From Cordilura impudica (lineage: Eukaryota; Arthropoda; Insecta; Diptera; Scathophagidae): a stretch of DNA of 64,000 nt. Position 1 is the first letter of the stretch. Every line of letters starts with the position of its first letter. The stretch is from positions 37,470,559 to 37,534,558 of the forward strand of contig OY821518.1 of the NCBI GenBank assembly GCA_963682025.1, written 5' to 3'. Of this stretch, positions 11,221-22,942 are shown piece after piece. Both the position numbers and the translations under genes were made by a program. The notes under the pieces are model-generated. The model was not told where the DNA came from. It worked only from the letters and a program-made list of their open reading frames with translations, and searched no databases.

Positions 11221-14200
11221 AATAAAAGTTCTTGGTCAAAAACGAATCGCTTTAAGCCTTGGATTAAAACGAACATTTGAGTGGTGTTTTTTAGTAGCAG
11301 ACGTCACGAGCCCAATTATTGGTGCAGATTTTTTAAGATTTTACGACCTATTAATCGATTTACGCCGCAATCGCCTAATCGATTCTACATCTAAATATCC
11401 AACCCCGGTAACGTTTCCTAAGTTTAGAGCTGCAGAAATTAGTACATCTGCCCCATTCAATGACATTTTGCACAATTTTGCCGACATATTTCAATTAACC
11501 CCGTGTGGTACGACTACGAAATCAACAATTTTTCATCGAATTGTTACGACAGGCCAGCCAGTACACTCTCGACCAAGACGTTTATCACCCGATAAGCTAG
11601 CTGCAGCACGAGCTGAGTTCGACACCTTAATAAAAGCTGGTATTTGCCAACCATCCAGCAGTAATTGGTCCAGCCCATTGCATATGGTGCACAAATCCAA
11701 TGGTTCATGGAGACCGTGTGGCGACTATCGCGCATTAAATGCTCAAACCGTTCGAGACCGATACCCACTCCCGTATTTATCCGACTTTACTAGTAACCTC
11801 AACGGTAAAAAGATTTTCTCCAAACTTGACCTCCAAAAGGCCTTCCACCAGGTACTTGTCCACCCCGAAGATGTTGCTAAAACAGCCATTGTAACACCGT
11901 TTGGCCTCTTCGAGTTTCACTTCATGACTTTTGGACTCTGCAACGCAGCGCAGACCTTCCAAAGGCTCATCAACGAGGTGCTGCGAGGTTTAGATTTCGC
12001 TTTCGCATATGTAGACGACATTTGCATAGCCTCAACGTCGGTTGAACAGCACCGAAAAGACCTAATCGAAGTTCTCAAAAGGCTACGAACCAATAACTTA
12101 GCTATTAATTTAGACAAATGCGAATTTGGCAAGACGGAAGTAAAATTTTTAGGCCACTTCGTAACCGGTGACGGCATACGGCCACTACCCGAACGAGTTT
12201 CAGCCAGACGTGACTTTGAGAGGCCTACTTTGGCTAAGGAACTGAAAAGATTTATTGCAACGCTTAATTTCTATAAAAGATTTTTGCCAAACGCAGCTAC
12301 AAATCAATCAAAACTTCAGGAGCTAATAAAGGGAAATATAAGAAATGACTGCACTGTGCTAATTTGGACACATGAAGCGGAGGCTGCCTTTATTAAATGC
12401 AAAGACGAATTGTGCAACGCGGCACTTTTGGCACATCCAGCAAAAAACGCCGACTTGGCACTCTATGTCGATGCTTCGGACATTGCGGTCGGTGCCGCTC
12501 TACATCAGTGTGTGAATGGCGCTCTTGAACCTCTAGGATTTTATTCTAAGAGACTATCGAGCACACAACGCAAATATAGCACATACGATCGTGAGCTGAC
12601 AGCGATGTACCAAGGCATTTGCCATTTTCGTTACATGTTAGAGGGAAGAAGCTGTTATATCGTAACCGACCACCGCCCACTAATCTACGCGTTTCGCCAA
12701 AAACCTGAGAAAGCATCGCCACGCCGAGCACGACAGTTAGACTACATCGGGCAATTCACCACTGATATTCGCCACATACCTGGTGAAGAAAATGCTACAG
12801 CAGATCTCCTCTCTCGTATTCAGTCTTTGAATCAAACTGTCAACTACGTAAAAATTGCAGAGGCGCAGAAAGAAGACGAAGAGCTTAAAAATTTGCAGTC
12901 AGGTATAACATCTAGTTCACTTAAACTAACATCTTTTACATTTCCAGACTCTGAGCTCACTTTGGTTTGTGATAACTCTACAAAAAACATCCGCCCTTAC
13001 ATTCCAAAACCATTTCGTAAGCAGATATTATCTGTCGTCCACGGTTTAGCTCATCCTGGTGTACGAGCTACGACAAAGCTAGTAACCGCCCGATTCGTTT
13101 GGCCAGCAATACGAAGGGATACAGCAACATTCGTTCGAACCTGCATCGCATGCCAACGTTCAAAGATTCAACGCCATACGAAATCGCAAACATTAAAATA
13201 CGAATCGCCCAAGGAACGCTTTGCACACATTAATATCGATATCGTGGGCCCCTTTCCGTTGTGCGAAGGCCAGCGATATTGCTTGACGATTATCGACCGT
13301 TTTACAAGATGGCCCGAGGCTGTGCCTATGCCCGATATGACTGCCGAAACTGTTGCAAAAGCAATTTTATATAACTGGATAGCAAGATTTGGTGTTCCCG
13401 CAAAAATTACATCAGACCGAGGAAGACAGTTTGATTCAACTGTTTTTGCCGAACTAACAACATTAATTGGCGCTTCCCATCTACGTACGACGCCATATCA
13501 CACCGAATCAAATGGTATAATAGAAAGATGGCACCGTGTTTTGAAAGCTGCCATACTCTGCAACGATCCAGCAAAATGGGTTCATAGCCTCCCGTCTATT
13601 TTACTTGGGTTACGTGTTGTTTTTAAGCCAGATATTAACGCCTCCCCTGCAGAGCTCGTATATGGGACAAATTTAAGAATTCCGGGAGAATTTTTCACCA
13701 ACACCAAATCATCAGTGGCAACTAGTGAGGCCGTTTCACAATTTCGCACAGCAATGCAGAAACTTCGGCCAACAAACACATCACACCATACGGAACCAAG
13801 GACATTTGTAAGTCCTTCTCTAAACTCGGCCACCCATGTTTTTATACGCAACGATACAATACGCCCATCGTTATCACATCCATATGATGGGCCATTTCGC
13901 ATCGTTCGAAGAGCTGCGAAATATTTTACTATCCACATCGGAAACCGTCACGTCAATATCAATATCGACAGACTCAAGCCAGCCTTTGTTGAGTACCCCG
14001 AAAGAGACATTTTGGTACAAAAAAATCATCCCCAAAAAAGTCCGCAACAATTTTTACAACCTGATTCTAATGAGGACGGTATCGAACATCAACAGTCACA
14101 ATCCATTCGGCAATCAACATCGCCACAGGACATTCCATGCCAAACGAATGAGCCACCATCAGTTCAACATAACTCTCCGAAAGTATCGACGAAATCTACC

Positions 14201-14242
14201 CGATGTGGCAGACTTGTTAATCTTCCAGTACGTTTCCGGTAG
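11189..14242 (+). CDS. pol: pol: reverse transcriptase, RNase H and integrase of the CsRn1-like element
   Basis: The 1017-residue open frame copies the element's RNA into DNA and inserts it. RT occupies about residues 110-300, with SKLDLQKAF (Asp 214), TPFGLFEF and the catalytic YVDD at 274-277. RNase H follows with LYVDAS (Asp 428), YDRELTA (Glu 469) and TDHRPL (Asp 494). The integrase has a zinc-binding H-H-C-C region (His 618/622, CIAC 652-655) and the DDE triad Asp 684 (NIDIVG), Asp 743 (TSDRG) and Glu 779 (GIIERWH). The C-terminus is Gln/Ser/Pro-rich and ends in a basic [13 protein letters not shown]. The start is nominal: the first residues still belong to the end of the protease domain, and the true polyprotein is cut by the 50-bp duplication upstream. 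All catalytic residues I looked for are present. Confidence 0.93.
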   Translation: MTQLYTAIGLPIKVLGQKRIALSLGLKRTFEWCFLVADVTSPIIGADFLRFYDLLIDLRRNRLIDSTSKYPTPVTFPKFRAAEISTSAPFNDILHNFADIFQLTPCGTTTKSTIFHRIVTTGQPVHSRPRRLSPDKLAAARAEFDTLIKAGICQPSSSNWSSPLHMVHKSNGSWRPCGDYRALNAQTVRDRYPLPYLSDFTSNLNGKKIFSKLDLQKAFHQVLVHPEDVAKTAIVTPFGLFEFHFMTFGLCNAAQTFQRLINEVLRGLDFAFAYVDDICIASTSVEQHRKDLIEVLKRLRTNNLAINLDKCEFGKTEVKFLGHFVTGDGIRPLPERVSARRDFERPTLAKELKRFIATLNFYKRFLPNAATNQSKLQELIKGNIRNDCTVLIWTHEAEAAFIKCKDELCNAALLAHPAKNADLALYVDASDIAVGAALHQCVNGALEPLGFYSKRLSSTQRKYSTYDRELTAMYQGICHFRYMLEGRSCYIVTDHRPLIYAFRQKPEKASPRRARQLDYIGQFTTDIRHIPGEENATADLLSRIQSLNQTVNYVKIAEAQKEDEELKNLQSGITSSSLKLTSFTFPDSELTLVCDNSTKNIRPYIPKPFRKQILSVVHGLAHPGVRATTKLVTARFVWPAIRRDTATFVRTCIACQRSKIQRHTKSQTLKYESPKERFAHINIDIVGPFPLCEGQRYCLTIIDRFTRWPEAVPMPDMTAETVAKAILYNWIARFGVPAKITSDRGRQFDSTVFAELTTLIGASHLRTTPYHTESNGIIERWHRVLKAAILCNDPAKWVHSLPSILLGLRVVFKPDINASPAELVYGTNLRIPGEFFTNTKSSVATSEAVSQFRTAMQKLRPTNTSHHTEPRTFVSPSLNSATHVFIRNDTIRPSLSHPYDGPFRIVRRAAKYFTIHIGNRHVNINIDRLKPAFVEYPERDILVQKNHPQKSPQQFLQPDSNEDGIEHQQSQSIRQSTSPQDIPCQTNEPPSVQHNSPKVSTKSTRCGRLVNLPVRFR

Positions 14243-14264
14243 CTTTCTTCTAGCCGGGGAGTAC

Positions 14265-14533
14265 TGTGGCACCCTGTCACTATTTTGATTTATGTCATTT
14301 ACATTTGTCTTATTATCGTAGATATACTTTCATAGCTTGATAACAAATTTGGTTTTTTACATTATTCATTCTCTTTTGTTGTCCGACATCATACATACGT
14401 CTAAAAGCACGCGCTCTTCAAAATTAATTCAATATTTTAAGTATTCTGAATTTATAATTTATTTTTTAATAAAGTAATTTCAATTGGAAAAAAACTCGCA
14501 ATTTTGTTTATTGGCAATTCGATAAAATTACCA
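14265..14533 (+). repeat. 3' LTR
   Basis: The 269-bp copy is nearly identical to the 5' LTR. The purine-rich GCCGGGGAGTA just before it (14253-14263) is the probable polypurine tract. Confidence 0.95.
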
Positions 14534-14824
14534 AAACCATAAAAAGTGATCCACGTTATATCAAAATTTTAATGTTTTTTTTTTTCAATAACGTCCGAAT
14601 AAGTGACATCCAAATATGATTAAAAAAAAACATAATATTCAGAATTTGGGCTCACCGTCTTAGGTCCTGAGAATACATGTGCCAACTTGTTTGGTATGGT
14701 CTGAAAGCTAGCACTATCCTCTGTCGACTCAAGTCAGCTTTTAAAAAAAAATCGGTTATAAATTGTGGAATATATAAGAAAAAAAAATGGGACATATATA
14801 TCCCATTGGCCATGAAAGGGTTAA

Positions 14825-15964
14825 ACAAACCATAAAACTGTTTTTCTGACTTACTTCATACATGGTTGACCAAGAAAATTAAAGCTTTAATAGGCCATGA
14901 TATGAGTCTGTGACCACATATGGGAATTTACTTTACTACCTTAATACAATCGTCCAGTTTAAGAATAAGCTATCCGCAAGGTCAAAATCCTTTCTCTGTT
15001 GCATATAATTACAACTAATTAGCCCATTTTCGAGAGATTGGGCAGTATAGAATGACGTTTATTATTTATTACCAAATTGGCTTAATAATTCGATTTTTGG
15101 GGGTATCCTTATTGACTATTAAAATTGGCATTTGATGTAAAATAAAAACAAAAATATTCCATTATATTTTCCTAAATGTTTCGTTGGTATTATTCCAAAT
15201 TCTTCCAGAGTTATGTTTATAAAATTAATATCAAATTTACAATTCACAATCAGATATAATTTCTTTTGTATAAATAATAAATAGGAATATTATGGCCGAT
15301 TATAATCTATACCATGATTTTGAAGAAACGGTCATAGATCTAAATTTGCTGAGGTCTCAATTTGATACACTTTTACAAAAATGAGTTTAATATTTTGTTA
15401 TTCAATCAAATAGTTTTCCGTTCAGTGAATTGCAAATGAAAGTTCATTTTTGTGAAGAAATATTAATTTTTACTTTTTCAAAGTTATTCAATACAAATTA
15501 CTGCACTTAACAGATATTTTTGGATTTCATTTATTATTTTATTAATTTACGTTATTTAACTGTATTCTTCGTTTTGTTGTTTAAAAAAAATATTATTCAT
15601 TCGTTTATTGCTTTTTCTTAAAATATTATTGTTTAAATACAATTTTATTCCAATTTATATTATCTATATGTATATGATTGTTGGCTGCAATTGATGTTGC
15701 AACAACAGATGTTTATATACATTGTCGATAATTTGCTTTTGTTATATACAAAAGAATAATAAAAAACAAAAAAAAAAAAAAATCGTTTATTTTTACTGAT
15801 TTGTAGTTTAAATTTTGTCAGTAAACACAAACGATTTATTAAATACTTTTTCCCGTTTTGTCAGTCGTTTTTTGTTGTTTAAAAATAAATTAAAAATACT
15901 TTATATTCAAGTGCAGATGTAATAGCCCGGATTTTAAGTGAATATTCAATCATCTTAATATAAA
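14825..15964. other. AT-rich stretch, nothing recognised
   Basis: No element ends, RNA genes or supported frames were found. A long A run lies near 15768-15781. Confidence 0.45.
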
Positions 15965-16110
15965 CTAGCAGAGTCCAGTACTCGAAAAGCGAGTGCAAAT
16001 TCTAGAAAATTTAATTTTTTTTTTTTCAATGATATTTTAATCCAAACATATAAAAAATTAATGAATATTAAAATAAAATTTATTAAATTTCATTACAAAT
16101 ATTTGATTAA
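15965..16110 (-). mobile_element. degenerate Helitron 3' end
   Basis: CTAGCAGAGTCCAGTACTCG, then an imperfect hairpin and GAGTGCAAATTCTAG, match the 3' end of the Helitron family in minus orientation. The T-side flank is kept. The rest of the element is too diverged to delimit. Confidence 0.6.
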
Positions 16111-16148
16111 CACACAAAAGAAATGTGAAGGGATTGCTAAGAAAAAAT

Positions 16149-16310
16149 GTTACAAGAGCCTAAAGGTATGCTATTCAATTTTAGGTGATTCACAATTCAA
16201 CACAGGGCAACTAAAATGAATTCCTTTTTAAAATCATCAATAACAAATGCACAGGCGATGAATTGTAAATTGGCTAAAACTAATTAGCATACCTTAAGGC
16301 TCTTAAAAAA
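16149..16310. repeat. small foldback element
   Basis: Arms of about 45 bp starting AAGAGCCTAAAGGTATGCT and ending AGCATACCTTAAGGCTCTT are inverted. The same GGTATGCTAAT...AGCCAATT block occurs inside several Helitron copies (about 23010 and 46050) and near 44215-44260, so it may be a piece of that family. Confidence 0.6.
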
Positions 16311-16597
16311 TTATTTATATAAAATATTTTTTTTTTATTTAATATAATATATTTTTAACACATAAATTTTATCATTCTGTACTTCTCCTCCATATGAGCT
16401 ATAACTATGCCAAATTTCACACGTATACCTTGATATATAAATATACATATAGATATTCAGTTAATTTTAACAGTAAAATATTTTTGGTGTTGGTAAAATA
16501 TTTTTGGTTGCTAGAAACATCAGCAAAAACTCACTACACCGTGACAAAAGTGTGAAATAGAGTAAGAAAGTTAAGAAAACGATTCAAATTAATTTTT

Positions 16598-18068
16598 TTA
16601 AGTAAAAATTATGGTCATTCTAGACTGAGTTTACGATATCGTATACCATAAGCTTAAAGAAAGGGTCGTGGGTTCATCCATTTGGATATTGAAAATAAGC
16701 ATAAACCAAATTTCAGCGGCAATGTTATAAATTTGTTGCCGATATGAAAAAGTTGAAAAGAGGAACAGTCAGGGCCACATTACGCGAATTACTTATTTTT
16801 CACAAAAACATACATATATAAGTCAAATTTCAGAAAATGTGTGCAATATTTTTTTATAGTTTTAAGAGAAAAGCGGGTAGCAGTATTATGTGTGGATGAC
16901 TTAAAATTAATAATTTCGATCTTAGGGCAATTTAAGTTGATCCCATAGAGCTCATTTGTGTGGATAATAGGTCTGAACACCAATTTCAATAAAGATCGTC
17001 CTACGGCCATCAAAAACTTATAAAGGGTGTTTATTTTAGAAGTTTACAACTTTAGTTGGTAACACTGCGCTATTCGATAACCGATTTAACAGTTGATAGC
17101 TGTTTTTGATGTAGTTTGGTTTGCATTTTCATTTAAGATTGAGTTAAATAAGAGCAACGTTAGCAAATTATTGAAATTTTCACTCAAACTAATGGTTCTG
17201 TTCATCAAACTTATCGTGCATTTCGAGCATATTGTAATAGACATAATCGTCCATCAGGGCAGCTAATTCGAATAAGTAGGGATCGTTTTGTCATTTGGAG
17301 TGAAGATAATTCACAAGCCTTTATCGGAACATCATTACATAGAGAGTTAATTAATGTTTGGTTAGCTTTATGAGCCGACGGTGTCATTGATTCATTTGTC
17401 CTCAAGAATGAACGGTATTGAGAAATGATTATAGTTTTTTCGTACCTCAATTAGGTGGCATTAATCTTGCTGACATGTGGTTCTAACAGGACGAAGCTGT
17501 ATGCCCCACAGCGCACGCTGCAATCAATTTACTCAAAGAAACTTTTGATGAACGAATTATTTCATGTAATGCTCCTGTTATTGGCCACCAAGATCATGTA
17601 ACTAAACCACAATGTAAGTTCATTAATCTATGCCGATAAACGAGAAACCATTGAATACGTGAAAATCGACATTCAATGAGTTATTTTTTTTGTAAATTTT
17701 GCCTCAAATGCTGCGAAAAGTGTGTGAAAATTGGAGATACGGATTGTGGCATATACGCACCAGCCATATAGCCCAAGTCATATTCACTTATTAATGGCAC
17801 GCAATTTCCTATCCAACAAAGCCAGCTTAGTTGATATCCAAAATAGCTTTCATTGCTTTATTTTAATTGAAAGACCTGTAACTCTAAAAAAAACACTAAT
17901 TATAGGTTTATATTTGCGACCTGTAGTTTAATTGCAAAGTTTGCTTGGGCAACAGACAGACACACTGACAGATGATGATTCTGAATCAATCGATATAAGC
18001 AGTAAAGGTAGCTCTTGGTAAGATATGTTTTGGTAGTTGAAAACATCAGAACAAACTCGATATACCCT
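16598..18068 (-). mobile_element. GTCY repeat, old copy split by a mariner relict
   Basis: The 3' end near 16610 (GTCATTCTAGACTGAG, a decayed form of the palindrome) leads through family blocks to 17021. The copy resumes at 17904 with TTTATATTTGCGACCTGTAG and CAGACAGACACAC, and ends near 18068. The element at 17022-17903 lies between the two halves. Confidence 0.7.
17022..17903 (+). pseudogene. mariner-family relict (DD41D-like)
   Basis: It begins AAGGGTGTTTATTTTAGA and ends with a degenerate complement, next to TA. Scattered frames keep transposase blocks: HQTYRAFRAYCNRHNRPSG in the helix-turn-helix part, NVWLAL then ADGVIDSFVL, and a decayed catalytic block, WF-stop-QDEAVCPTAHAAINLL followed by ETFDERIIS. 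Many stops and frameshifts make it long inactive. The same blocks appear in a better preserved copy at 33542-34739. Confidence 0.75.
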
Positions 18069-18519
18069 GAATCATAAAATAAATCAATAATTGAAGAAAA
18101 TGGAATATCAGAGCATTAAACTTAAAATTTATGTTACAAAATCTTTACTTCAATCTTTCAATCAATGAAATAATGAGGCTTTGTCATAATTTTATTTATT
18201 ATTAGTAATTTTAACAGTTTGTGGTTTAACAATTCGCGAAATTAAAAATTTAAACCACAAATAGAACTCTATTCTATATTCCGTAATTTTTTCTAATATA
18301 AATAGATAGATAGGTTTTCCTTATTTCTTCATTTTTTTTAATAGTGGTTACAAAATAAAACTTATTTCAATAACTTATTTAAAACAAAAATGTATACACA
18401 GCATGGTTTAGAACCATCTGCTGGAAAAATGGTTTGTGCAATGTTTTGATTTATTTATATATATATTTTTTTTAAGTTAAATTCAAAAATTAAATACACC
18501 AACTAACATACTTCTATAT
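18069..18519. other. AT-rich stretch, nothing recognised
   Basis: No repeat family or coding signal that I can support. Confidence 0.4.
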
Positions 18520-19436
18520 CTTAGTGCATTTTTAAGGAACTCATAAAGGCTTTGCCAAATTAGTATCTTCACCATCATTTAATATGCGAATTATATAAAA
18601 CTCCGTCAACATTAAGCTTTGGAAATATGTATCTTAATCTTACAGAATTGAGAACAGGGCATCCACCAATAAAGTAATTTGTTGTTTCTATTTAATTTAG
18701 ATTACACAAAGAGCTGATCCTAGCTCCACCTTCCTTATACTAATTTCCGTTAAGCCACAAAAGATTTCCTCTAGCTTTTAATATATATGTATGAAATCTG
18801 TTCTTGGTTGTTACTGTCGTTGCAATATGATCGCCCTTTCGTGTGGTCTAAATGTTTATAAATTCTTTGCAGGCTAAGTTGTGCATTTGATTTGAACATC
18901 ATCGAGTCAATTAAGTTTATACAAACATTATTACAATTCATTTTACACTACTCCATATTATTTACATCTATACTAAACTCAAGTAATTTGCTTTTAAAAT
19001 CTTTATACCAATAAATATATAAATATTAAATATTTCGAGATATTTCCATAATTTGTGAGGCAATCTTTTGTCTTCGTAATCAATTAGTGCTTTAGAAATA
19101 TATTGATGATGTAAGCTGTAATTGTAAAAGTGACCATCGTCCTGACCTGTTTCCAAGGCTATAATATAGTTGGGAGTACTATCTGGAAGTTTTAAAATTC
19201 ATTTTGTAAACAACCGCTGCAGCTTATCAATAACTTTGAACAAACTGTTGCCCCATACTTGTGCACCACAGCATTGTTTCGATCTTCAAGACAGTAATAT
19301 CTTCATTCTCGCCTTTAAAGAAACTTCTTTTCTGCCTATGAAATTTTTCCAGCTTGCGTTTATGCTGGATTTCGCGGCATCATTTTTGTACTTACACGTA
19401 ACATGCTTGGTGTATAACATTTTCGAAGTTAATAAT

Positions 19437-20292
19437 CAGAGTTTAGAAAAAAATACACACTGAGTATAAAACTCGTATATATATGTAAATAAACATAGAT
19501 CAGACCAATAAACACATATTTTTATTTTCATATCAATTATGTGTGTTTCTAAATTTTGTACGATACTCAACATAATCATGACTGTGTTTCATTTTAATAT
19601 TTCGTTATCTACACGAACATTTTTCTATCACGTATTGTTTGTTTCGAACATATATAAACCACACAGACTCAAGTTTAGCTTTATCTAAACTTCGTTTTCT
19701 TGCACCTGTACTGCTAAAAAAACAGAACATGTTCTTCTAAAAATTAAAACATTATCCACTCGCGATCGGAAAAATCTGAAACAACCCTATAAAAACCACA
19801 ACAATTGTTTCAAGCTAATTTATTAAAAAAATCTTAAATAGTTCATTAGCAGTTACAAGAAAATAATAATAAAGAAATAATAATAAAAATAAAAAAAAGA
19901 ATAATAATAATAAAATAGAAAACAGAGAAATTTTATATGTTGTTTATGACTTAATTTAATTTTTTCTGATCGCGAGTGGATAATGTTTTAATTTTTAGAT
20001 GTACGCATTCAAGAACATGTTCTGTTTTTTTTTTTAGCAGTACACGTGCAAGAAAACGAACTAAAAATAAAGCTACACTCGAATCTGTGTGGTTTATGTG
20101 TTCGAAACCAAAAAATACGTGATAGAAATATGTTCGTGTGGATAACGAAATATTAAAACGAAACATAGTGATGATTGTGTTCGGCACCGTACAAAATTTA
20201 GAAACACACATAATCGATATGATAATAAAAATATATATGTCTGTTTTAGAAGAAAACATTGTGTGGTTGATGTCTGTATTTTCTGAACCTTG
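19437..20292. mobile_element. hAT-type foldback element, copy 1
   Basis: The 8-bp target duplication TTAATAAT (19429-19436 and 20293-20300) and ends CAGAGTTTAGAAAA and CAAGGTTCAGAAAA (read inward) fit the hAT superfamily. Each arm is an imperfect inverted repeat of roughly 300 bp (19437-19780 and 19962-20292) around an A-rich centre. There is no coding capacity, so it would need transposase from elsewhere. It sits inside the LINE relict. Confidence 0.85.
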
Positions 20293-20357
20293 TTAATAAT
20301 ATTCCTAAATATTTGTATTCCGATACCACTCTTATAGAATCCCCATTACATGTCCAC

Positions 20358-22341
20358 TAGACCGTATCGAAAAAAAAAAGTTCACCGTACACCAGCGAAT
20401 ATAAAGTATTGTTCCAAGGACATTTGAAAAAAAATTTTTTTATTTTTTTTGCCGAACGTAGGGGTCGCCTTTTTAGTTCTTTCCATATTTACAGCCCGAT
20501 CTTAATGTTTGAATTTTTTTGTCTCAGGGAGGCCAATAAATTCGCTCTTAGGTCCATTGACCTCAAGTGTACCGTTCTAGTACCTACCCCCAAATCCTAT
20601 TTCCTACCACCCTAATGTGACACCCTAATGTTAGAAATTTATAGCTCGCGAAAAATCATAAAACTTTTGCTCAGAAAGTATTTCGATAATTACAGCACAA
20701 CTAGTTAAAAAATGCTTTTATAAATTCATTGTTGCAGACCGTAGGGGTCACCTTTTTAAATTTGTCATAGCTTCAGTATTTACATTCAGATATTAAAGTA
20801 TGATATATCGATGGGTTTGTCTGTGGCAGACCAATTTTTTTTAATTCGAACGCATTCCAATGGGAGAAATGCCTGCAAATATAGACGGTTGGAATGTTCG
20901 AGGCGACCAGCTTTATTTGTACCGTATGGTTTTAGCCGTTCGTACCGGAAAATGCGAAGAGAGATTAGCCCACGAGAAGCCCGGTGCTATTAGCACAGCA
21001 CGCTGGCTAACGACAGCCTCTCGAATCCTCCGCTATTATTTGACGTGCTCTCAACCCTCGATGATATTGAAAAACCTAGTATATGCGCCTTTCTGGTTCC
21101 TTGTGAAAAGCAAACCACTGGCAATTCACGGAAGTCGAAACATTTTCCAATACATAGCATGGATTCGTCAGTTGCCGGAAGACGTTCAACAGACCCTCCG
21201 TCCTGTTATCCAAAATAAATCGTACTTTTTTCATCCTGAGAATGTTTTGTTATCGATGATAACAGACGAAGATGCGATAGTGCGTTCAGATGGCTATACT
21301 AAAATTTTATTAGCCCGTAATGATTAACTGGATGCATTCGTCAAATGTTCGGTCCACAAGTTGTTAATTTTATAAACTTCGAAAGTGACTCATACATCCG
21401 TATGATCAATTGGAATAAATTCGAATTGACAGAGCCGCCATGCTTGCAGTTCTATACCCAAGAGCATCTGGAAGCATTACAATGTTTGCAAGATGTAATC
21501 GAATTACCAGGTAAGCGCAAGAAAAATATCTTCATTTGATAGTTTTCTTTGCTGAACCTATTTATTATCACAGTTTATCCATCTCATTCTCAAAATACCG
21601 AGCGTTTTGTTCATGTAACACATGAATCTGCCATGGCGGTCACCGACGAGTAACGCATGGGCCACATTTTATCTAAACTCGACAGCCGTCAAAAATATAG
21701 CCAACTGGAATCACGTCGAGATATGATTGACTAAAATTTCTATTATTTTACTTTGCTTTTTGTTGCTTATTTCTTGTTGTATAATTTGAGGTATAATGTA
21801 AAGGTTACTTGAGGTCAAAGACTTTTGAATTAAAAAAAATGGTCTGCTACAGACAAACCCATCGATATATCATACTTTAATATCTGAATGTAAATACTGA
21901 AGCTATGACAAATTTAAAAAGGTGACCCCTACGGTCTGCAACAATGAATTTATAAAAGCATTTTTTAACTAGTTGTGCTGTAATTATCGAAATACTTTCT
22001 GAGCAAAAGTTTTATGATTTTTCGCGAGCTATAAATTTCTAACATTAGGGTGTCACATTAGGGTGGTAGGAAATGAGATTTGGGGGGTAGGTACTAGAAC
22101 GGTACACTTGAGGTCAATGGACTAAGAGCAAAATTATTGGCCTCCCTGAGACAAAAAAAATCGCTATATCAAACTTTAAGATCGGACTGTAAATATGGAA
22201 GATATAACGAAAAAACTAAAAAGGCGACCCCTATGTTCGGCAAAAAAAAAAAAATTGTTTTTTTTTCAAATGTCCTTGGAACAATACTTTATATTCGCTG
22301 GTGTACGGTGAACTTTTTTTTTGTGCCTGTGATACGGTCTA
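20358..22341 (+). mobile_element. DNA transposon with ~490-bp inverted repeats and 8-bp TSD
   Basis: The ends TAGACCGTATC/GATACGGTCTA are flanked by the 8-bp repeat ATGTCCAC (20350-20357 and 22342-22349). The arms 20358-20844 and about 21829-22341 are long inverted repeats with small indels. The centre holds part of a gene (next entry). The total is 1984 bp. Length and TSD alone do not decide the superfamily; hAT, P and a few others also make 8-bp duplications. Confidence 0.88.
20848..21733 (+). pseudogene. internal fragment of a transposon protein, one intron, broken
   Basis: The frame from about 20848 encodes PANIDGWNVRGDQLYLYRMV, ARWLTTASRILRYYL, VYAPFWF and HPENVLLSMITDED. It is shifted near 21327 and continues with NFESDSYIRMINW and ELTEPP. 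A donor CCAG|GTAAGC at 21511 and acceptor ATCACAG at 21573 define a 63-bp intron. The next exon has YPSHSQNTERFVHVTHESA, an in-frame TAA, then LSKLDSRQKY. From memory this RWLTTA(N/S)RILR...YAP.WF...HPEN pattern recurs in transposon-borne insect proteins, but I cannot name the superfamily. The N-terminal part is absent, so this is a deletion derivative. Confidence 0.65.
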
Positions 22342-22577
22342 ATGTCCACCTTTCATTAGCTCAAACTCTTCGACCTTTCCTGAATATCATTATTTCGGAT
22401 TTAATCAGATTAGCCTCCATTCCCCACACCCCACATATTTTTCTAGCTTTTGTAAAATTTTTTGTAAGATACTAACATCTTCGGCTAAGATAACGATGTC
22501 ATCTGCATACATTAGAACTCGAATCTTAATATCTTCAATAAATAATCGTCTCTTCAGATTTTCATGCATATCATTTA

Positions 22578-22942
22578 AATATTATTATTATTATTTTCAT
22601 TTGTTTAATAGATATTCATAATATAAATTTACAATCTTAAACATTAAATAACATTTTCTAAGGTTATCTATATTTGGCATAACTTGAAAGTTTTGGACCA
22701 GATTGGATTAGTAATTTACATTAGCTGTCAAATACTTTTTTTTTCTTAGGTTAAAAAAAAGAAAAAAGAGGAGAAAAATCTAATCGGACACATTTATGTA
22801 ATACTAGATTCCTATATTCTAGACAGATTTCGAAATATTTATATAATGTAAGTAAATCAGATTCAAATCCATTTAGTATATTTAGGAGCTAATTTAAATC
22901 TAGTGTAGTTCGCTTAAAATATTTTAATCGAAATTCATAATA
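22578..22942. other. AT-rich stretch, nothing recognised
   Basis: A short (ATT)n tract opens the stretch near 22580. I see no other element. Confidence 0.4.

Larger units (their letters stand above)
9709..14533 (+). mobile_element. complete Ty3/gypsy LTR retrotransposon, CsRn1 clade
   Basis: Two 269-bp LTRs (TGTGGC...TTACCA) flank a 4.3-kb interior, with the 6-bp target duplication AAACCA at 9703-9708 and 14534-14539. The primer-binding site TGGTGACCCCGACG complements the 3' end of insect tRNA-Trp plus CCA. Tryptophan priming and the CHCC-type Gag knuckle (C-x2-H-x9-C-x3-C) are established hallmarks of the CsRn1 clade. The pol order is protease, RT, RNase H, integrase. The two LTRs differ at a single position (GCATGCGCTC versus GCACGCGCTC), which suggests recent insertion, yet gag and protease carry disabling lesions. 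Confidence 0.95.
8324..14820. mobile_element. TTAA-flanked piggyBac-type MITE, split by later insertions
   Basis: The ends CCCTTTCACGACC and GGCCATGAAAGGG are inverted repeats of 13 bp with two mismatches, each next to TTAA (8320-8323 and 14821-14824). The interior keeps several copies of a palindrome-like GGGACATATATATCCCATTGG block (about 9200, 9640 and 14790). TTAA targets and CCC... ends are typical of piggyBac-class elements. The original element was short. Most of the length is a GTCY repeat (8367-9106) and an LTR retrotransposon (9709-14533) that landed in it. Confidence 0.65.
18520..22577 (-). pseudogene. non-LTR retrotransposon (LINE) ORF2 relict, split by two insertions
   Basis: Read on the minus strand from 22577, the sequence encodes the RT active-site block VLMYADDIVILAEDV and the following block with NLIKSEIMIF, down to about 22350. 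It resumes at 20357 with SIRVVSEYKYLGILLT, and resumes again at 19436 with the C-terminal region (VWGNSLFKVIDKLQRLF, LKLPDSTPNYIIALETG). It ends with a Cys motif, NYFIGGCPVL, near 18640. The order and the continuity of sense across 19437-20292 and 20358-22341 show one LINE interrupted twice. The ORF2 N-terminus and endonuclease are missing. Several frameshifts and stops make it dead. The clade was not assigned. Confidence 0.82.

Noticed and set aside
13582..13938. 118-residue minus-strand frame
   Set aside because: It is antisense to the integrase region of the pol frame at 11189-14242.
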